In this document: one piece after another, positions 9,292 through 17,890 of the stretch
How positions within the stretch are numbered: position 1 is the first letter of the stretch
Layout: every line of letters starts with the position of its first letter
From: Henriciella sp.
GTDB taxonomy: Bacteria; Pseudomonadota; Alphaproteobacteria; Caulobacterales; Hyphomonadaceae
Assembly (NCBI RefSeq): GCF_029937755.1
Contig: NZ_JAPYPG010000007.1
Coordinates: forward strand, 1-64,000
Length of the DNA: 64,000 nt
Direction: 5' to 3'
Notes under the pieces: generated by a model
Told to the model about the DNA's origin: nothing
What the model saw: the letters and a program-made list of their open reading frames with translations, nothing else
The model's database searches: none
Program-made: the position numbers and the translations under genes

Positions 9292-10574
9292 TGCCCATGT
9301 CCGAGCCCATTCCCTTCGACGAGCATGCCGAACGGCTGAAGATCCGCTCCAGCCCGAAGCCGGTTACGCGGATCAACCGCAAGGTCCTGATGGTCGGCGC
9401 AGGCCTCGGCGTGCTTGGCCTGTTCGCCGCCATGAGAATTGCATTGAAGCCACCAACCGCCGTCGATCCGGATGCAAGGCGCGAGCTCTACAACACCACG
9501 AACACACGCAAGCCCGAAGGCCTCTCCACCCTCCCGGCAAGCTATAGCGAGATTGCCCCGGTGGAAGACCGCATCGCGCGCCTTGGCCCGCCACTCTCCG
9601 GCGATCTCGGCGCGACCATGCTGCGGGCTGAACGCGAGCTTGGCATCGAACCCGAATATGTGACCCGCTTCGAGGACGATTTCCGCCCGAACCCGGCCGA
9701 CGAGGCCGAACGCGCAAGGCGCATGCGCGAGGCCGCGCTTGCCGATGAAGCGGCCCGCGCGCCGGTCTTCTTCCGGCTCGACTCTCAGAGCGGTACCGCA
9801 AGCACCACCGACACCCGCTTCGCTTATCGCGACCCCGCGCTTGATCTTGGCTCTGAGCTGCTGGCGCTCGCCGCCCTGCCGCAGGGCGCGCCGTCAGCGT
9901 TCGGCCAGCCCGCCGATACCAATCTCCAGTCCCGTAAACTGGCCTTCGCCAGGGAAGGCGCGGACAGCGACATCTACAACCCTCACAGCATCGAAGACCC
10001 GGCTTCGCCCTACCAGGTCATGGCGGGCACGCTGATCCCGGCAAGCCTCGTGACCGGGATCAATTCGGACCTGCCCGGCACGATCGTCGCGCAGGTCACC
10101 CAACCGGTCTATGACACCGTGACCGGGCAATACCTTCTCATCCCGCAGGGCTCGCGCCTTATCGGGCGGTATCAGTCGGAAGTCTCGTTCGGTCAAGACC
10201 GCGCGCTCGTGACCTGGGACCGGATCATCTTCCCGGACGGGTCCTCCATCGTGATCTCGGCGCCGGGTGCTGACGCGCAGGGCTTTGCGGGGTTGTCCGA
10301 CCGCACCGATCACCACTGGGACCGCGTGTTCCTCGCGGCAGGCCTCGCGACCATTCTCGGCGTCGGCGCCGAACTTGGCGCAGACGGAGACGGCGACCTG
10401 GAACGCGCCATCCGCCGCGGCACGACCGACACCGTCAACCAGGCCGGTCAACGCGTCGTCGAGCGCAATCTTGGCATCCAGCCAACCATCCGCGTGCGCC
10501 CCGGCTGGCCGGTGCGCGTGGTCGTCACCCGCGATCTCATTCTCAGACCCCATCCCCAAGGAGCCACACGATGA
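9291..10574 (+). CDS. trbI: Conjugal transfer protein TrbI (VirB10 family)
   Basis: This 427-residue protein has a short cytoplasmic tail, a membrane helix at about 31-47, a variable linker and a C-terminal VirB10/TrbI domain from about residue 215 onwards (with GTLIPASLVTGINSDLPG and LLIPQGSRLIG, both characteristic). It bridges the inner and outer membranes in the secretion channel. A second ATG at 9297 is equally possible. The start overlaps the trbG stop. Confidence 0.93.
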   Translation: MPMSEPIPFDEHAERLKIRSSPKPVTRINRKVLMVGAGLGVLGLFAAMRIALKPPTAVDPDARRELYNTTNTRKPEGLSTLPASYSEIAPVEDRIARLGPPLSGDLGATMLRAERELGIEPEYVTRFEDDFRPNPADEAERARRMREAALADEAARAPVFFRLDSQSGTASTTDTRFAYRDPALDLGSELLALAALPQGAPSAFGQPADTNLQSRKLAFAREGADSDIYNPHSIEDPASPYQVMAGTLIPASLVTGINSDLPGTIVAQVTQPVYDTVTGQYLLIPQGSRLIGRYQSEVSFGQDRALVTWDRIIFPDGSSIVISAPGADAQGFAGLSDRTDHHWDRVFLAAGLATILGVGAELGADGDGDLERAIRRGTTDTVNQAGQRVVERNLGIQPTIRVRPGWPVRVVVTRDLILRPHPQGATR

Positions 10575-10807
10575 CCCTTCGTCTCGGACAATTACCCGAC
10601 CGCACCCCGGTGCGCATGAGCCTCTCGGTCGATCCCGAGCTCGCCAGCGCGCTCAGCGACTATGCCGAAATCTACCGCCAGACCTACGGCGCGGAGGAAA
10701 AGCCCGAAGCGCTGATCCCGGCCATGATCGAGAGCTTCCTGGCGTCCGACGCCGGGTTCAAGCGGGCGCGACGCGCCCTTCATTCAACCGCCAGCACGGA
10801 GACCTAA
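10571..10807 (+). CDS. DUF2274 protein of the conjugative element
   Basis: The 78-residue protein matches the DUF2274 family, which is found at the end of trb operons in many proteobacterial ICEs. It overlaps the trbI stop codon by 4 bp. The pattern LPDRTPVRMSLSVDPELASALSDYAEIY looks like a small ribbon-helix-helix or helical protein, but its biochemical role is unknown. It is probably co-transcribed with the transfer genes. Confidence 0.8.
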   Translation: MTLRLGQLPDRTPVRMSLSVDPELASALSDYAEIYRQTYGAEEKPEALIPAMIESFLASDAGFKRARRALHSTASTET

Positions 10808-10811
10808 ACCC

Positions 10812-11126
10812 ATGGCACAGATCGGAACATTCACCCTGAAGGAAGGCAGCTATACCGGCACCATCCGCACCATGACCATCAATGTCAAAGCCCAGCTTGT
10901 TCCCAACAGTGACAAGGCCTCAGACGGTGCCCCCGACTTCCGCCTCTATGCCGGCGGGGCCGAACTCGGCGCTGCCTGGCGTCAGGAAAGCAAGGATGGC
11001 GAAACGCCCTACCTCGCCGTCAAACTCGACGACCCGAGCTTTGCCAGCCCCATGCGCGCGGCCTTCTTCGAGAACGAGAAAGACGGCACCGGCGTGATGG
11101 TGTGGAACCGGGCGAAGACGGTGTAA
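10812..11126 (+). CDS. DUF736 family protein
   Basis: The 104-residue protein matches DUF736: it begins with IGTFTLKEGSYTGTIRTMTI and contains the conserved PDFRLYAGGAELGAAW motif. DUF736 proteins are small soluble proteins almost always carried on plasmids and ICEs. No function is established. It lies 4 bp after the DUF2274 gene, so it is most likely in the trb transcript. Confidence 0.9.
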   Translation: MAQIGTFTLKEGSYTGTIRTMTINVKAQLVPNSDKASDGAPDFRLYAGGAELGAAWRQESKDGETPYLAVKLDDPSFASPMRAAFFENEKDGTGVMVWNRAKTV

Positions 11127-11138
11127 TCGGAGTGCGTC

Positions 11139-11489
11139 ATGTTGCATCGCGTAAAGGAGGGCGGGCGCACAGGGCTTAGGGATTTCGCGCGGGACCTGAA
11201 CCCGCCGCCAAAGGCCCCTGCTCCGGTCACTTCAACCGATCCTGAACGGATCACGCCCGCCGACATCTTCAGGCGCCGAACCGTCAGGCGGCCGGAGCTT
11301 CGCAAGCTTGTGCCGCTCTCCGATACGACGATCTACGAACTCGAACAGAAGGGCGAATTTCCGCAGCGGTTCTACCTGACACCCCGATGCGTCGTCTGGC
11401 CCCTCGCCGAAGTGCTGGAGTGGATCGACGCCCAAAGGCGCAAGGGTCGCGAAGGCTGCGGACCGCATCCGGATTATCGAATGCGGTGA
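11139..11489 (+). CDS. AlpA-like DNA-binding protein, possible excision factor
   Basis: The 116-residue protein has a basic N-terminal tail and a C-terminal winged-helix region of AlpA/excisionase type. Typical features are RKLVPLSDTTIYELEQKGEF, then a Phe/Arg-rich strand and a final helix (AEVLEWIDAQRR). AlpA-like proteins act as integrase regulators or as recombination directionality factors in many elements. It is the last gene of the plus-strand run and the nearest regulator to the integrase. A role in excision is inference from family and place. The N-terminal extension of about 55 residues is longer than in classical AlpA. Confidence 0.75.
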   Translation: MLHRVKEGGRTGLRDFARDLNPPPKAPAPVTSTDPERITPADIFRRRTVRRPELRKLVPLSDTTIYELEQKGEFPQRFYLTPRCVVWPLAEVLEWIDAQRRKGREGCGPHPDYRMR

Positions 11490-11713
11490 ACTGTCTCAAA
11501 TATCCCTCATTGCGGACAATGCTGCGTTTCGTAGGCAGCGCGCCCGTTAGCAGACATCCAATCGTTAAGTCGTATTGACTGCGACACCGCCAAAGCATCT
11601 TCCGAGCCGCCCACCGCAGGATGAGTTGAACAAGCAGCTGACGAAGGCACAGTGCATCGCTTGGCCCCGTCTTGGACTAGAGGCCGCGAAAGATCAGCCA
11701 CCGCCTCTTGCAG

Positions 11714-12889
11714 CTACGGGGTGAGGAGCTCCTGCAACCCGCGATAAGCCGCCGCAAGCTGCTTCACCAGCGCGTCGTAGACATCAAAGAACGGCGCGGC
11801 GGCCGGGAGACCAAGGCGGCTCGTGATATCGTCCATCTTGTCCGACGCCGTCCCCGTAGATGTGAGATGCAGGTTTGCCACCCGGAGATCGTAGGTCACG
11901 AAGAGCGGCAGCATGAGATTCGAAATTGCGGAACTGCCGGGAAGCGTTTCAAGTAGTGTCTGCAGGCGCTTCAGGCCGCCAAGGCCTTTGGGATCGCCTC
12001 CGGCCGCGCTCAGCAACTTCCCGATGGCCTGTGTATCCAGAGATTCGACGTGGATCTTGTTGAGCGCGTCCGCCGCATGCTGTTGGTTCTTCACGCTGTC
12101 TGTGAGCGGCCTCGCAAAGTCGAGGGCGATCGCCACCACTTCGGCTTCAAGGTGGGCGAGCGTCGCTCCAAAATGCATCCTGGCAGCTTCGAGGAAGTCC
12201 GTCCTTGCCGCGAGTAGGTCGTTTTCCGGTGTTGGATCGGAAAATATGCAGTCGATCTGTCCATCGTAGAATTCGCTGCCGATGGAGTGATCCGATTCCA
12301 CGTTTTCAGACAGCAGGTAATACTGTTCCGGCACGGGCAATGTCGCGATGTCGCCGAGCCACATCACGACGCGGCCATTTCGGTTGATGCCAAAGCTTAT
12401 CTGGTTGTCTTCGTCCGTGGTGATCGTGCCGTACGTCCGAGACGCAAACGTCAGGCGATAGCCCGACGCCGTGTCGTATTTCAGCAAGACCCCTCTCTTG
12501 AAGAACACAAGTGTGAGAAAACCGTCCCCCTGCCCGCGAAGGCCAGGCAGGTATTCGTAGTCGTCCGCATCATACTGGAACGGCACGTCCGTGAAGGGGT
12601 AGCGGTCTTCAAGCTTCCTACGCGTTACGGTGACACCGGCGGATACCTTGGACACGCACTGCTCGTGCAGCCGGATGATCGAGATGCGCGATCGGTCCGG
12701 AAGATAGTCCTTCTCGCACGTAGAACACCGAAGTACGGGCAGCCCTTTGATGGCTATCCGCGCCCCTGACACAGTTTCGTCGAAGTCAGCATAAGCGAGA
12801 TCGAGCCAACCGTCGCAGTCAGAGCACCTCAAGCGCTGCACGTGACCAGGCGGCGGGAAAATGTCTTTGATGTCCACGGTGCCCCCCAT
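11714..12889 (-). CDS. Uncharacterised CxxC (zinc-ribbon-like) cargo protein
   Basis: I do not recognise this 391-residue protein. The N-terminus carries two CxxC pairs (Cys22/Cys25 and Cys55/Cys58), the spacing of a zinc ribbon. A mostly beta-looking middle region (about 85-215) includes several aromatic and Gly turns. A helical C-terminal half follows (about 225-390). There is no signal peptide, membrane helix, nuclease motif or nucleotide-binding loop that I can see. A good ribosome site (GGAAGG) precedes the ATG. It sits alone between the transfer operon and the integrase, a usual place for ICE cargo. Its DNA looks by eye less GC-rich than the trb genes, consistent with separate acquisition. 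Confidence 0.7.
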   Translation of the reverse strand: MGGTVDIKDIFPPPGHVQRLRCSDCDGWLDLAYADFDETVSGARIAIKGLPVLRCSTCEKDYLPDRSRISIIRLHEQCVSKVSAGVTVTRRKLEDRYPFTDVPFQYDADDYEYLPGLRGQGDGFLTLVFFKRGVLLKYDTASGYRLTFASRTYGTITTDEDNQISFGINRNGRVVMWLGDIATLPVPEQYYLLSENVESDHSIGSEFYDGQIDCIFSDPTPENDLLAARTDFLEAARMHFGATLAHLEAEVVAIALDFARPLTDSVKNQQHAADALNKIHVESLDTQAIGKLLSAAGGDPKGLGGLKRLQTLLETLPGSSAISNLMLPLFVTYDLRVANLHLTSTGTASDKMDDITSRLGLPAAAPFFDVYDALVKQLAAAYRGLQELLTP

Positions 12890-13085
12890 AGTTACACCTT
12901 CCTACTTAGACCGATGTGTTGCAACATGGGATTGTCCACGACATTCATCCAATCTGACCTGGGATCCACGATTGGCCGTTTGGCGCCATCAGCGCTGCTT
13001 CGCGCCGCAATCGCAAACGTCAGCTTTGGCCTACGCTTCATGCCGGTCGTAAAGACTCCTTCTGCGCCCGAACCGGAAGTGACGA

Positions 13086-14345
13086 TCACCCCACCCTCGG
13101 ATCAGCGGCGTAGACCGCCATGCTCTCCGGGATGATGTTCGGCTTGCGGCTTTCACCCGCAGCCCAGGCATCGATCATGTCGGCCCATTCCTGCATCATG
13201 TGGCGGCGCTGGTCTGCATATTCGGCCTTGTTGTAGACCCCACGCGAAGAGCGCCGGTCTTCGTGCGCGAGGCTTTTTTCGATCCAGTCGCGATTGAAAC
13301 CAAGCTCATTCAGGAGCGTCGAGCCCGTGCGCCGCAGGTCGTGGACGGTGAAAGGCTCCAGCGGAAGCTCCATCTCGCTTGCCAGCTTGTGGGCGCTGTC
13401 GGTGATCCGGTTGAAGGTCGCATTCGATATCGGGCGAAACGTGTCATAGCGCGACGGGAAGACGTATTTCGATCCGCCTGCGCAGGTTTTAAGCGCCACC
13501 AGAATATCGAGCGCCTGGTTCGACAGATAGACATTGTGGTCGAGGCCGGTCTTCATCCGCTTCTTCGGGATGGTCCAGACCGCATCCTGGAAACTGACTT
13601 CATCCCATGTCGCATGGGCGACCTCGGTCTTGCGCTTCATCGTCAGCAGGATGAATTTCACGCCGAGCTTCAGCGTCGGATTGGCGGTGATCTCTTCGAG
13701 CACGCGATAGAGGACCCGGATCTCCAGCGGCGTGAGCGAGCGGTCGCGGGGCCGGACACGCGCGATCGACCGGGGATCGACCTCCTCGGCGGGATTCTCG
13801 ACACGGATGCCGTGCAAATTGGCGAAGGCGTAGATGAGCTTGATGAACTCGCGGGCGTGCAGCGCCGTTGAAGGCGCGCCCCGCTTCTTGATCTTGTCGC
13901 AGAGCTGACGGACGTCCTCGCTCGTCACTTCGCGCAAGGTGTAATTGCCCAGCGCCGGGATCAGGTCACGATCGACAATGTGACGACGCATGTCGCGGGT
14001 CGAGTCCGACATCTCGCTCTCAGCGAGCCAGCGCTGAGCAAGCTCCCCGAACGTCCCTTCGGATTTCGCTTTGGCCTTGGCCCGCTTCTTTTCCTTGGCG
14101 GGTGAGACACCCTCATCCACGAGCTTCTTCGCATCGATCAGCTTCTCGCGCGCAGCCGCCAGCGTGATCCCGTACTTGCCATAACGCCCGATGGTCAGCG
14201 TCTCCCGGCGCCCGTTCACACGGTAATCGTAGCGGAAGGTCTTGGTGCCCGTCGGCGCGACGGACACATAGAGACCGTCCCGGTCTGCGACCTTGTAGGG
14301 TTTATCCTTTGATTTCAAAGACTTGATTGCAATATCGGTCAGCAT
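13086..14345 (-). CDS. int: P4-type tyrosine integrase (DUF4102 N-terminal domain)
   Basis: This site-specific recombinase has 419 residues. I start it at the ATG at 14345, preceded by a strong GGAAGGAGG site, rather than the upstream frame-open ATG at 14405. The N-terminal DUF4102 arm-binding domain covers about 1-85 (LTDIAIKSLK, then RVNGRRETLTIGRYGKYG). The catalytic domain covers about 195-400. Catalytic residues visible are an Arg in LLTMKRKTEV, the HDLRRTGSTLL box (H-x-x-R) and the Tyr of RGVYNKAEYADQRR. The gene reads away from the guaA 3' end. It should catalyse integration at, and excision from, guaA. Confidence 0.93.
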   Translation of the reverse strand: MLTDIAIKSLKSKDKPYKVADRDGLYVSVAPTGTKTFRYDYRVNGRRETLTIGRYGKYGITLAAAREKLIDAKKLVDEGVSPAKEKKRAKAKAKSEGTFGELAQRWLAESEMSDSTRDMRRHIVDRDLIPALGNYTLREVTSEDVRQLCDKIKKRGAPSTALHAREFIKLIYAFANLHGIRVENPAEEVDPRSIARVRPRDRSLTPLEIRVLYRVLEEITANPTLKLGVKFILLTMKRKTEVAHATWDEVSFQDAVWTIPKKRMKTGLDHNVYLSNQALDILVALKTCAGGSKYVFPSRYDTFRPISNATFNRITDSAHKLASEMELPLEPFTVHDLRRTGSTLLNELGFNRDWIEKSLAHEDRRSSRGVYNKAEYADQRRHMMQEWADMIDAWAAGESRKPNIIPESMAVYAADPRVG

Positions 14346-14370
14346 GTTGCGCCTCCTTCCCACCAATTTT

Positions 14371-14525
14371 ACCGTCAGGCCGAAATGGCCAATTTTCCAC
14401 AACAAAAAACTTATTTTTCAATGCGTTATGCCGAAAAAATACCGTCAGGCCGCCAAAATGGGCTGACGGTATTTTGACTTTAGGCAGGAAGAGGCAATTT
14501 GTATACCGTCAGGCGATACCGTCAG
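14371..14525. repeat. Five ACCGTCAG(GC) repeats beside integrase gene
   Basis: Direct copies of ACCGTCAGGC are at 14371-14380, 14441-14450 and 14505-14514, with a shorter ACCGTCAG at 14518-14525. An inverted copy (GGCTGACGGT) is at 14461-14470. The surroundings also agree: A/T runs precede several copies, and the second copy and the inverted one form a perfect stem with 5'-flanking A/T bases. Placed between the integrase start and the guaA junction, they look like integrase arm-type sites or excision-factor sites. Confidence 0.7.
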
Positions 14526-14541
14526 AATGTTCCGTTGGCCC

Positions 14542-14621
14542 GCGATAGAAGGCGATAGACACCGAACGAAAATCGGTATCAAGCTATTGTATTTGTTGAA
14601 TTTATTGATCGTTCGCGATAG
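14542..14621 (+). repeat. GCGATAG repeats next to the attachment junction
   Basis: GCGATAG occurs at 14542-14548, 14552-14558 and 14615-14621, within 100 bp of the guaA stop codon. The stretch is otherwise A/T-rich (for example TTGTATTTGTTGAATTTATTG). These may be further protein-binding sites of the attachment region. They are short and the assignment is tentative. Confidence 0.4.
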
Positions 14622-14635
14622 TCCGCGAGAGACGC

Positions 14636-14660
14636 GGAATCATTCCCACTCGATCGTTCC
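14636..14660. other. Probable ICE attachment site at guaA 3' end
   Basis: The last codons of guaA (encoding IEWE and stop) lie at the presumed chromosome/element junction. Elements with guaA-targeting integrases recombine within this conserved 3' end and rebuild it, leaving a direct repeat at their far end. I found no second copy of the terminal sequence in the window, so the exact crossover cannot be defined here. Confidence 0.55.
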
Positions 14661-16223
14661 GGGGGGTTTGGAGGTGACGTCGTAGACGACGCGGTTGACG
14701 CCTTTCACCTCATTGATGATGCGCGTGGCAACCCGGCCGAGGAAGGCGTGGTCGAAGGGGAAATAGTCGGCCGTCATGCCATCGGTGGATGTCACCGCGC
14801 GGAGCGCCAGGACGGCCTCATAGGTGCGCTCATCGCCCATCACACCGACCGTGTTCACTGGCAACAACACCGAGAAGGCCTGCCAGATCTCATCATAGAG
14901 CCCGGCATTCCTGATCTCCTCGATATAGATTGCGTCTGCCTTGCGCAGCGTGTCGGCCTTCTCGCGGGTGATTTCGCCGGGGATACGGATGGCGAGACCC
15001 GGCCCCGGGAAGGGGTGGCGCCCGATGAAGCTCTGCGGCAGGCCGAGCTCACGGCCAAGCGCGCGGACCTCGTCCTTGAAAAGCTCGCGCAGCGGCTCGA
15101 CGAGCTTCATGTTCATCCGCTCCGGCAGGCCGCCAACATTGTGGTGCGACTTGATCGTCACCGACGGCCCGCCTATGGCCGAGACGCTTTCGATCACGTC
15201 GGGATAGAGCGTGCCCTGGGCGAGGAAATCGGCGCCGCCGATCTTCTTCGCCTCTTCCTCGAAGACGTCGATGAAGAGCCCGCCAATCGTCTTGCGCTTC
15301 TTCTCCGGGTCGGAGACGCCCTCGAGCGCACCGAGGAAAGTCTCGCTCGCATCCACATGGACGAGCGGAATATTGTAATGATCGCGGAAGAGGCCGACGA
15401 CCTCCTCGCTTTCATTCTGGCGCATCAGGCCGTGGTCGACATAGACGCAGGTCAGCTGGTCGCCAATCGCCTCATGGATCAGGACCGCCGCTACCGAACT
15501 GTCGACGCCGCCTGACAGGCCGCAGATCACCTTGCCGTCGCCCACCTGCGCTCGGATTTTCGCAATCTCTTCCTCACGATAGGCGGCCATGGTCCAGTCG
15601 CCCGATAACCCGGCGATCTTGTGCGTGAAGTTGCGCAGCATCTGGCGGCCATGCACGGTATGGACGACCTCCGGATGGAACTGCGTGGCGTAGAAGCGAC
15701 GTTCCAGGTCAGCGATAATCGCAAGCGGCGCGCCCGGAGATTTCGCGATGACGCCGAAGCCCGGGGCCAGCTCGGCGACATGGTCGCCATGGCTCATCCA
15801 GACCTGTTCCTTGTGGTCATCGCCGCCGAACATCCCTTCAAGCAGCTCGCTCTCGGTGACCTGTTCGATGAAGGCCCGGCCAAACTCCCGGCTTGTGCCG
15901 CTTTCGACCTTGCCGCCCAGCTGCTCCATCATCACCTGCTGGCCATAGCAGATGCCGAGCACCGGCACGCCGCGCGTGAAGACGGCCTCGTCGGCGCGCG
16001 GGCTGTCGTCCCAGGTCACGCTCGCCGGCCCGCCGGACAGGATGATCGCCTTCGGATCGAAGCTGTCGATGAAGGTTGCGTCGACCTTGTTGAACGGATG
16101 AATCTCGCAGTAGACCCCGCTCTCGCGCAGGCGCCGCGCAATGAGCTGGGTAACCTGCGAGCCGAAATCGACGATCAGGACGTGTTCGTGCTTGTCTGCA
16201 ACGGAATCAGGTGAGCTGGCCAT
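14640..16223 (-). CDS. guaA: GMP synthase (glutamine-hydrolysing)
   Basis: This enzyme converts XMP to GMP with ATP and glutamine, the last step of guanine nucleotide synthesis. The 527-residue protein is full length. The class I amidotransferase domain (about 14-205) has the nucleophile Cys92 in GICYGQQ and His183/Glu185 in QFHPE. The ATP pyrophosphatase loop SGGVDS is at about 237-242. The C-terminal dimerisation domain ends in the conserved PPGTIEWE. guaB, which makes the XMP substrate, is 6 kb away on the same strand. The intact C-terminus shows that ICE insertion did not destroy the gene. Confidence 0.98.
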   Translation of the reverse strand: MASSPDSVADKHEHVLIVDFGSQVTQLIARRLRESGVYCEIHPFNKVDATFIDSFDPKAIILSGGPASVTWDDSPRADEAVFTRGVPVLGICYGQQVMMEQLGGKVESGTSREFGRAFIEQVTESELLEGMFGGDDHKEQVWMSHGDHVAELAPGFGVIAKSPGAPLAIIADLERRFYATQFHPEVVHTVHGRQMLRNFTHKIAGLSGDWTMAAYREEEIAKIRAQVGDGKVICGLSGGVDSSVAAVLIHEAIGDQLTCVYVDHGLMRQNESEEVVGLFRDHYNIPLVHVDASETFLGALEGVSDPEKKRKTIGGLFIDVFEEEAKKIGGADFLAQGTLYPDVIESVSAIGGPSVTIKSHHNVGGLPERMNMKLVEPLRELFKDEVRALGRELGLPQSFIGRHPFPGPGLAIRIPGEITREKADTLRKADAIYIEEIRNAGLYDEIWQAFSVLLPVNTVGVMGDERTYEAVLALRAVTSTDGMTADYFPFDHAFLGRVATRIINEVKGVNRVVYDVTSKPPGTIEWE

Positions 16224-16287
16224 GCCGCGTCCTAGCCGCTAATCGGTTAGGCTGGAAGAGCCGCAGATGGCCTTTGAGGGGTAAAAT

Positions 16288-17457
16288 ATGGACGAGCAAC
16301 AGGCACAGGCAAGATCACAGGCCGCTGCCGGAATGCAGGCCCTGCAACGCTCCGATGGTAATGGCGCGCTTGCCGCCTTCCGCCGCGCCATCGATCTTGG
16401 CTGGCCGGGCGCCGATGTCTGGGTGGCATCCTCCTTTGCCCACTCGCTGCTTGGCGACATGGCGAACCGGCTGGCCGCGCTCGAAAAAGCGCTCGAAGTC
16501 GACCCGGCAAGCGTCCGCGCACGGCTGCATTACGGACAGGCCCTCGTCGGTGCAGGACGTCACGAGGACGCCGAGACCCAGTTCCGGCAGGGCCTCGAGG
16601 GCGTCTCCAGGATGGGCATCCGCAATGTGGAGATCGAAAAGCTTGTGGAGGCTGCCCGCGACTTCATCGGCCAGCGCGCCGAGCCAGAGCCACACCCGGT
16701 TGATGACTTCGCCCGACAGCACAATGTCGGCAGCGAACCGGGCGACGACTTGTTCAGGCAGTCGCTCGATATTCTCGCCGGCCGCGCCGCGCCGTATGAG
16801 TCGCGCCCGACGCGCTATCTCTATCCCGGCCTGCCCAACCGGCAGTTCTACCCACTGGAAGACTTCACCTGGACAGAGGCACTCGCGGCGAAGACGCCCG
16901 AGATTCGCGCCGAACTCGACAATTTGCTCACCCATCAGGCGAGCGAGGCCGACCGGTTTGCCCCCTATGTCGAGAAGACAGGCCGCGAAGGCCCGGGCGT
17001 CTCGCACCCGCTGCTCGACAATCCGCAATGGAGCGCCTTCTACCTGATCAAGCAGGGCAAGCGGATGGAAGAGAATATCGCCCTCTGTCCCAAGACGATG
17101 GCCGCGATCGACGCCATCGGGGAAGATGCCCGTCCCGCGCCTGCCCCTTCTGTGTTGTTCTCATTGCTGAAACCGGGCGCGCGCATCCCGCCGCATCACG
17201 GCATGCTGAACACCCGCCTCATCTGCCACCTGCCCATTATCCTGCCCGGCCAGTGCGGCTTCCGGGTCGGTAATGAGACGCGCGAATGGAAGGAAGGCGA
17301 GGTCTTCGTGTTCGACGACACGATCGAGCATGAGGCGTGGAACAACAGCACGGGCCCGCGCTACATCCTGATTTTCGAGCACTGGCGCCCCGAGCTTTCA
17401 GCGCGTCATCGTCATCTCGTCAGCGAACTCTTCAAGCTGGGCGGCATCGCAGGCTAG
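16288..17457 (+). CDS. TPR-containing aspartyl/asparaginyl beta-hydroxylase
   Basis: The 389-residue protein has two TPR-like helix pairs at the N-terminus (about 5-125) and a C-terminal aspartyl/asparaginyl beta-hydroxylase domain (about 220-375). Visible iron/2-oxoglutarate motifs include PPHHGMLNTRLICHLP and the later FDDTIEHEAWN with the second metal His. Members hydroxylate Asp/Asn side chains in proteins or lipid A acyl chains (LpxO); the substrate here cannot be told from sequence. GAGGGG precedes the ATG. It diverges from guaA. Its stop codon overlaps that of the next minus-strand gene (CTAG). Confidence 0.85.
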   Translation: MDEQQAQARSQAAAGMQALQRSDGNGALAAFRRAIDLGWPGADVWVASSFAHSLLGDMANRLAALEKALEVDPASVRARLHYGQALVGAGRHEDAETQFRQGLEGVSRMGIRNVEIEKLVEAARDFIGQRAEPEPHPVDDFARQHNVGSEPGDDLFRQSLDILAGRAAPYESRPTRYLYPGLPNRQFYPLEDFTWTEALAAKTPEIRAELDNLLTHQASEADRFAPYVEKTGREGPGVSHPLLDNPQWSAFYLIKQGKRMEENIALCPKTMAAIDAIGEDARPAPAPSVLFSLLKPGARIPPHHGMLNTRLICHLPIILPGQCGFRVGNETREWKEGEVFVFDDTIEHEAWNNSTGPRYILIFEHWRPELSARHRHLVSELFKLGGIAG

Positions 17458-17837
17458 GCCTGCGTGCCCATATCTTCCGGCCAGCCGAAATGCTTCACCG
17501 GCAAATGAAAGCTGATGCCGGGATGGGCGCGCGTCTTTATCTCGCAGAAGCGTCGCAAAAGGCCTTTTCGCTCAGCCGCCTGAATGTCCGTACGCGGAAT
17601 AATAAGCGGCGGATGCACCCAGCGAAACAGCACGTGCGGTTTCAGCAGCAGCCGGTCCGTCTCGAACTCTGCCCACAGCACACTCCTGTAGTGCACGCGT
17701 GGGAACCGCCCCCGGCCGAGCGTCACCGTCCGCAGCTTTCGCCCTTCGAAATCGGGCGGCAGGGCACCGCCATAGGATTTTGCCAGGTTACGCCAGCCAC
17801 CGGCCCAGGCGAGAAAACCGACAATCCCGAACCACAT
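17454..17837 (-). CDS. Small membrane-anchored hypothetical protein
   Basis: I do not recognise this 127-residue protein. It begins with a hydrophobic segment (WFGIVGFLAWAGG) and has a basic, beta-rich remainder resembling bacterial PH-like domains. The frame remains open upstream and encodes more hydrophobic residues, but no standard start codon is present there, so the ATG at 17837 is used. It lies 53 bp downstream of the next gene upstream on the same strand, which also encodes a PH-like membrane protein. The two probably form an operon. Confidence 0.6.
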   Translation of the reverse strand: MWFGIVGFLAWAGGWRNLAKSYGGALPPDFEGRKLRTVTLGRGRFPRVHYRSVLWAEFETDRLLLKPHVLFRWVHPPLIIPRTDIQAAERKGLLRRFCEIKTRAHPGISFHLPVKHFGWPEDMGTQA

Positions 17838-17890
17838 CGCCCCGAAGAAGACCGGGAAAGCAAGGACAATGAGGGTGAGGACAAACCAGT

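Larger units (their letters stand above)
1..14655. mobile_element. Integrative and conjugative element (right part), inserted at guaA 3' end
   Basis: A complete set of P-type mating-pair genes (trbB to trbI), a DUF2285 regulator, DUF2274, DUF736, an AlpA-like protein and a tyrosine integrase lie together directly next to the 3' end of guaA. The 3' end of guaA is an established integration target for genomic islands carrying P4-type integrases. The integrase gene starts about 300 bp from the guaA stop codon. The left end, the second copy of the target sequence, the relaxase and the VirD4-type coupling protein are not visible, so the element must extend left of base 1 or be a decayed fragment. 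The exact right edge is inferred to lie in the last bases of guaA. Confidence 0.85.

Noticed and set aside
12842-13135. Plus-strand frame between the orphan gene and integrase
   Set aside because: Overlaps the starts and ends of two supported minus-strand genes and has no motif or ribosome site.
14748-15515. 255-residue frame antisense to guaA
   Set aside because: Shadow of guaA; composition is His, Leu and Asp rich with no motif.
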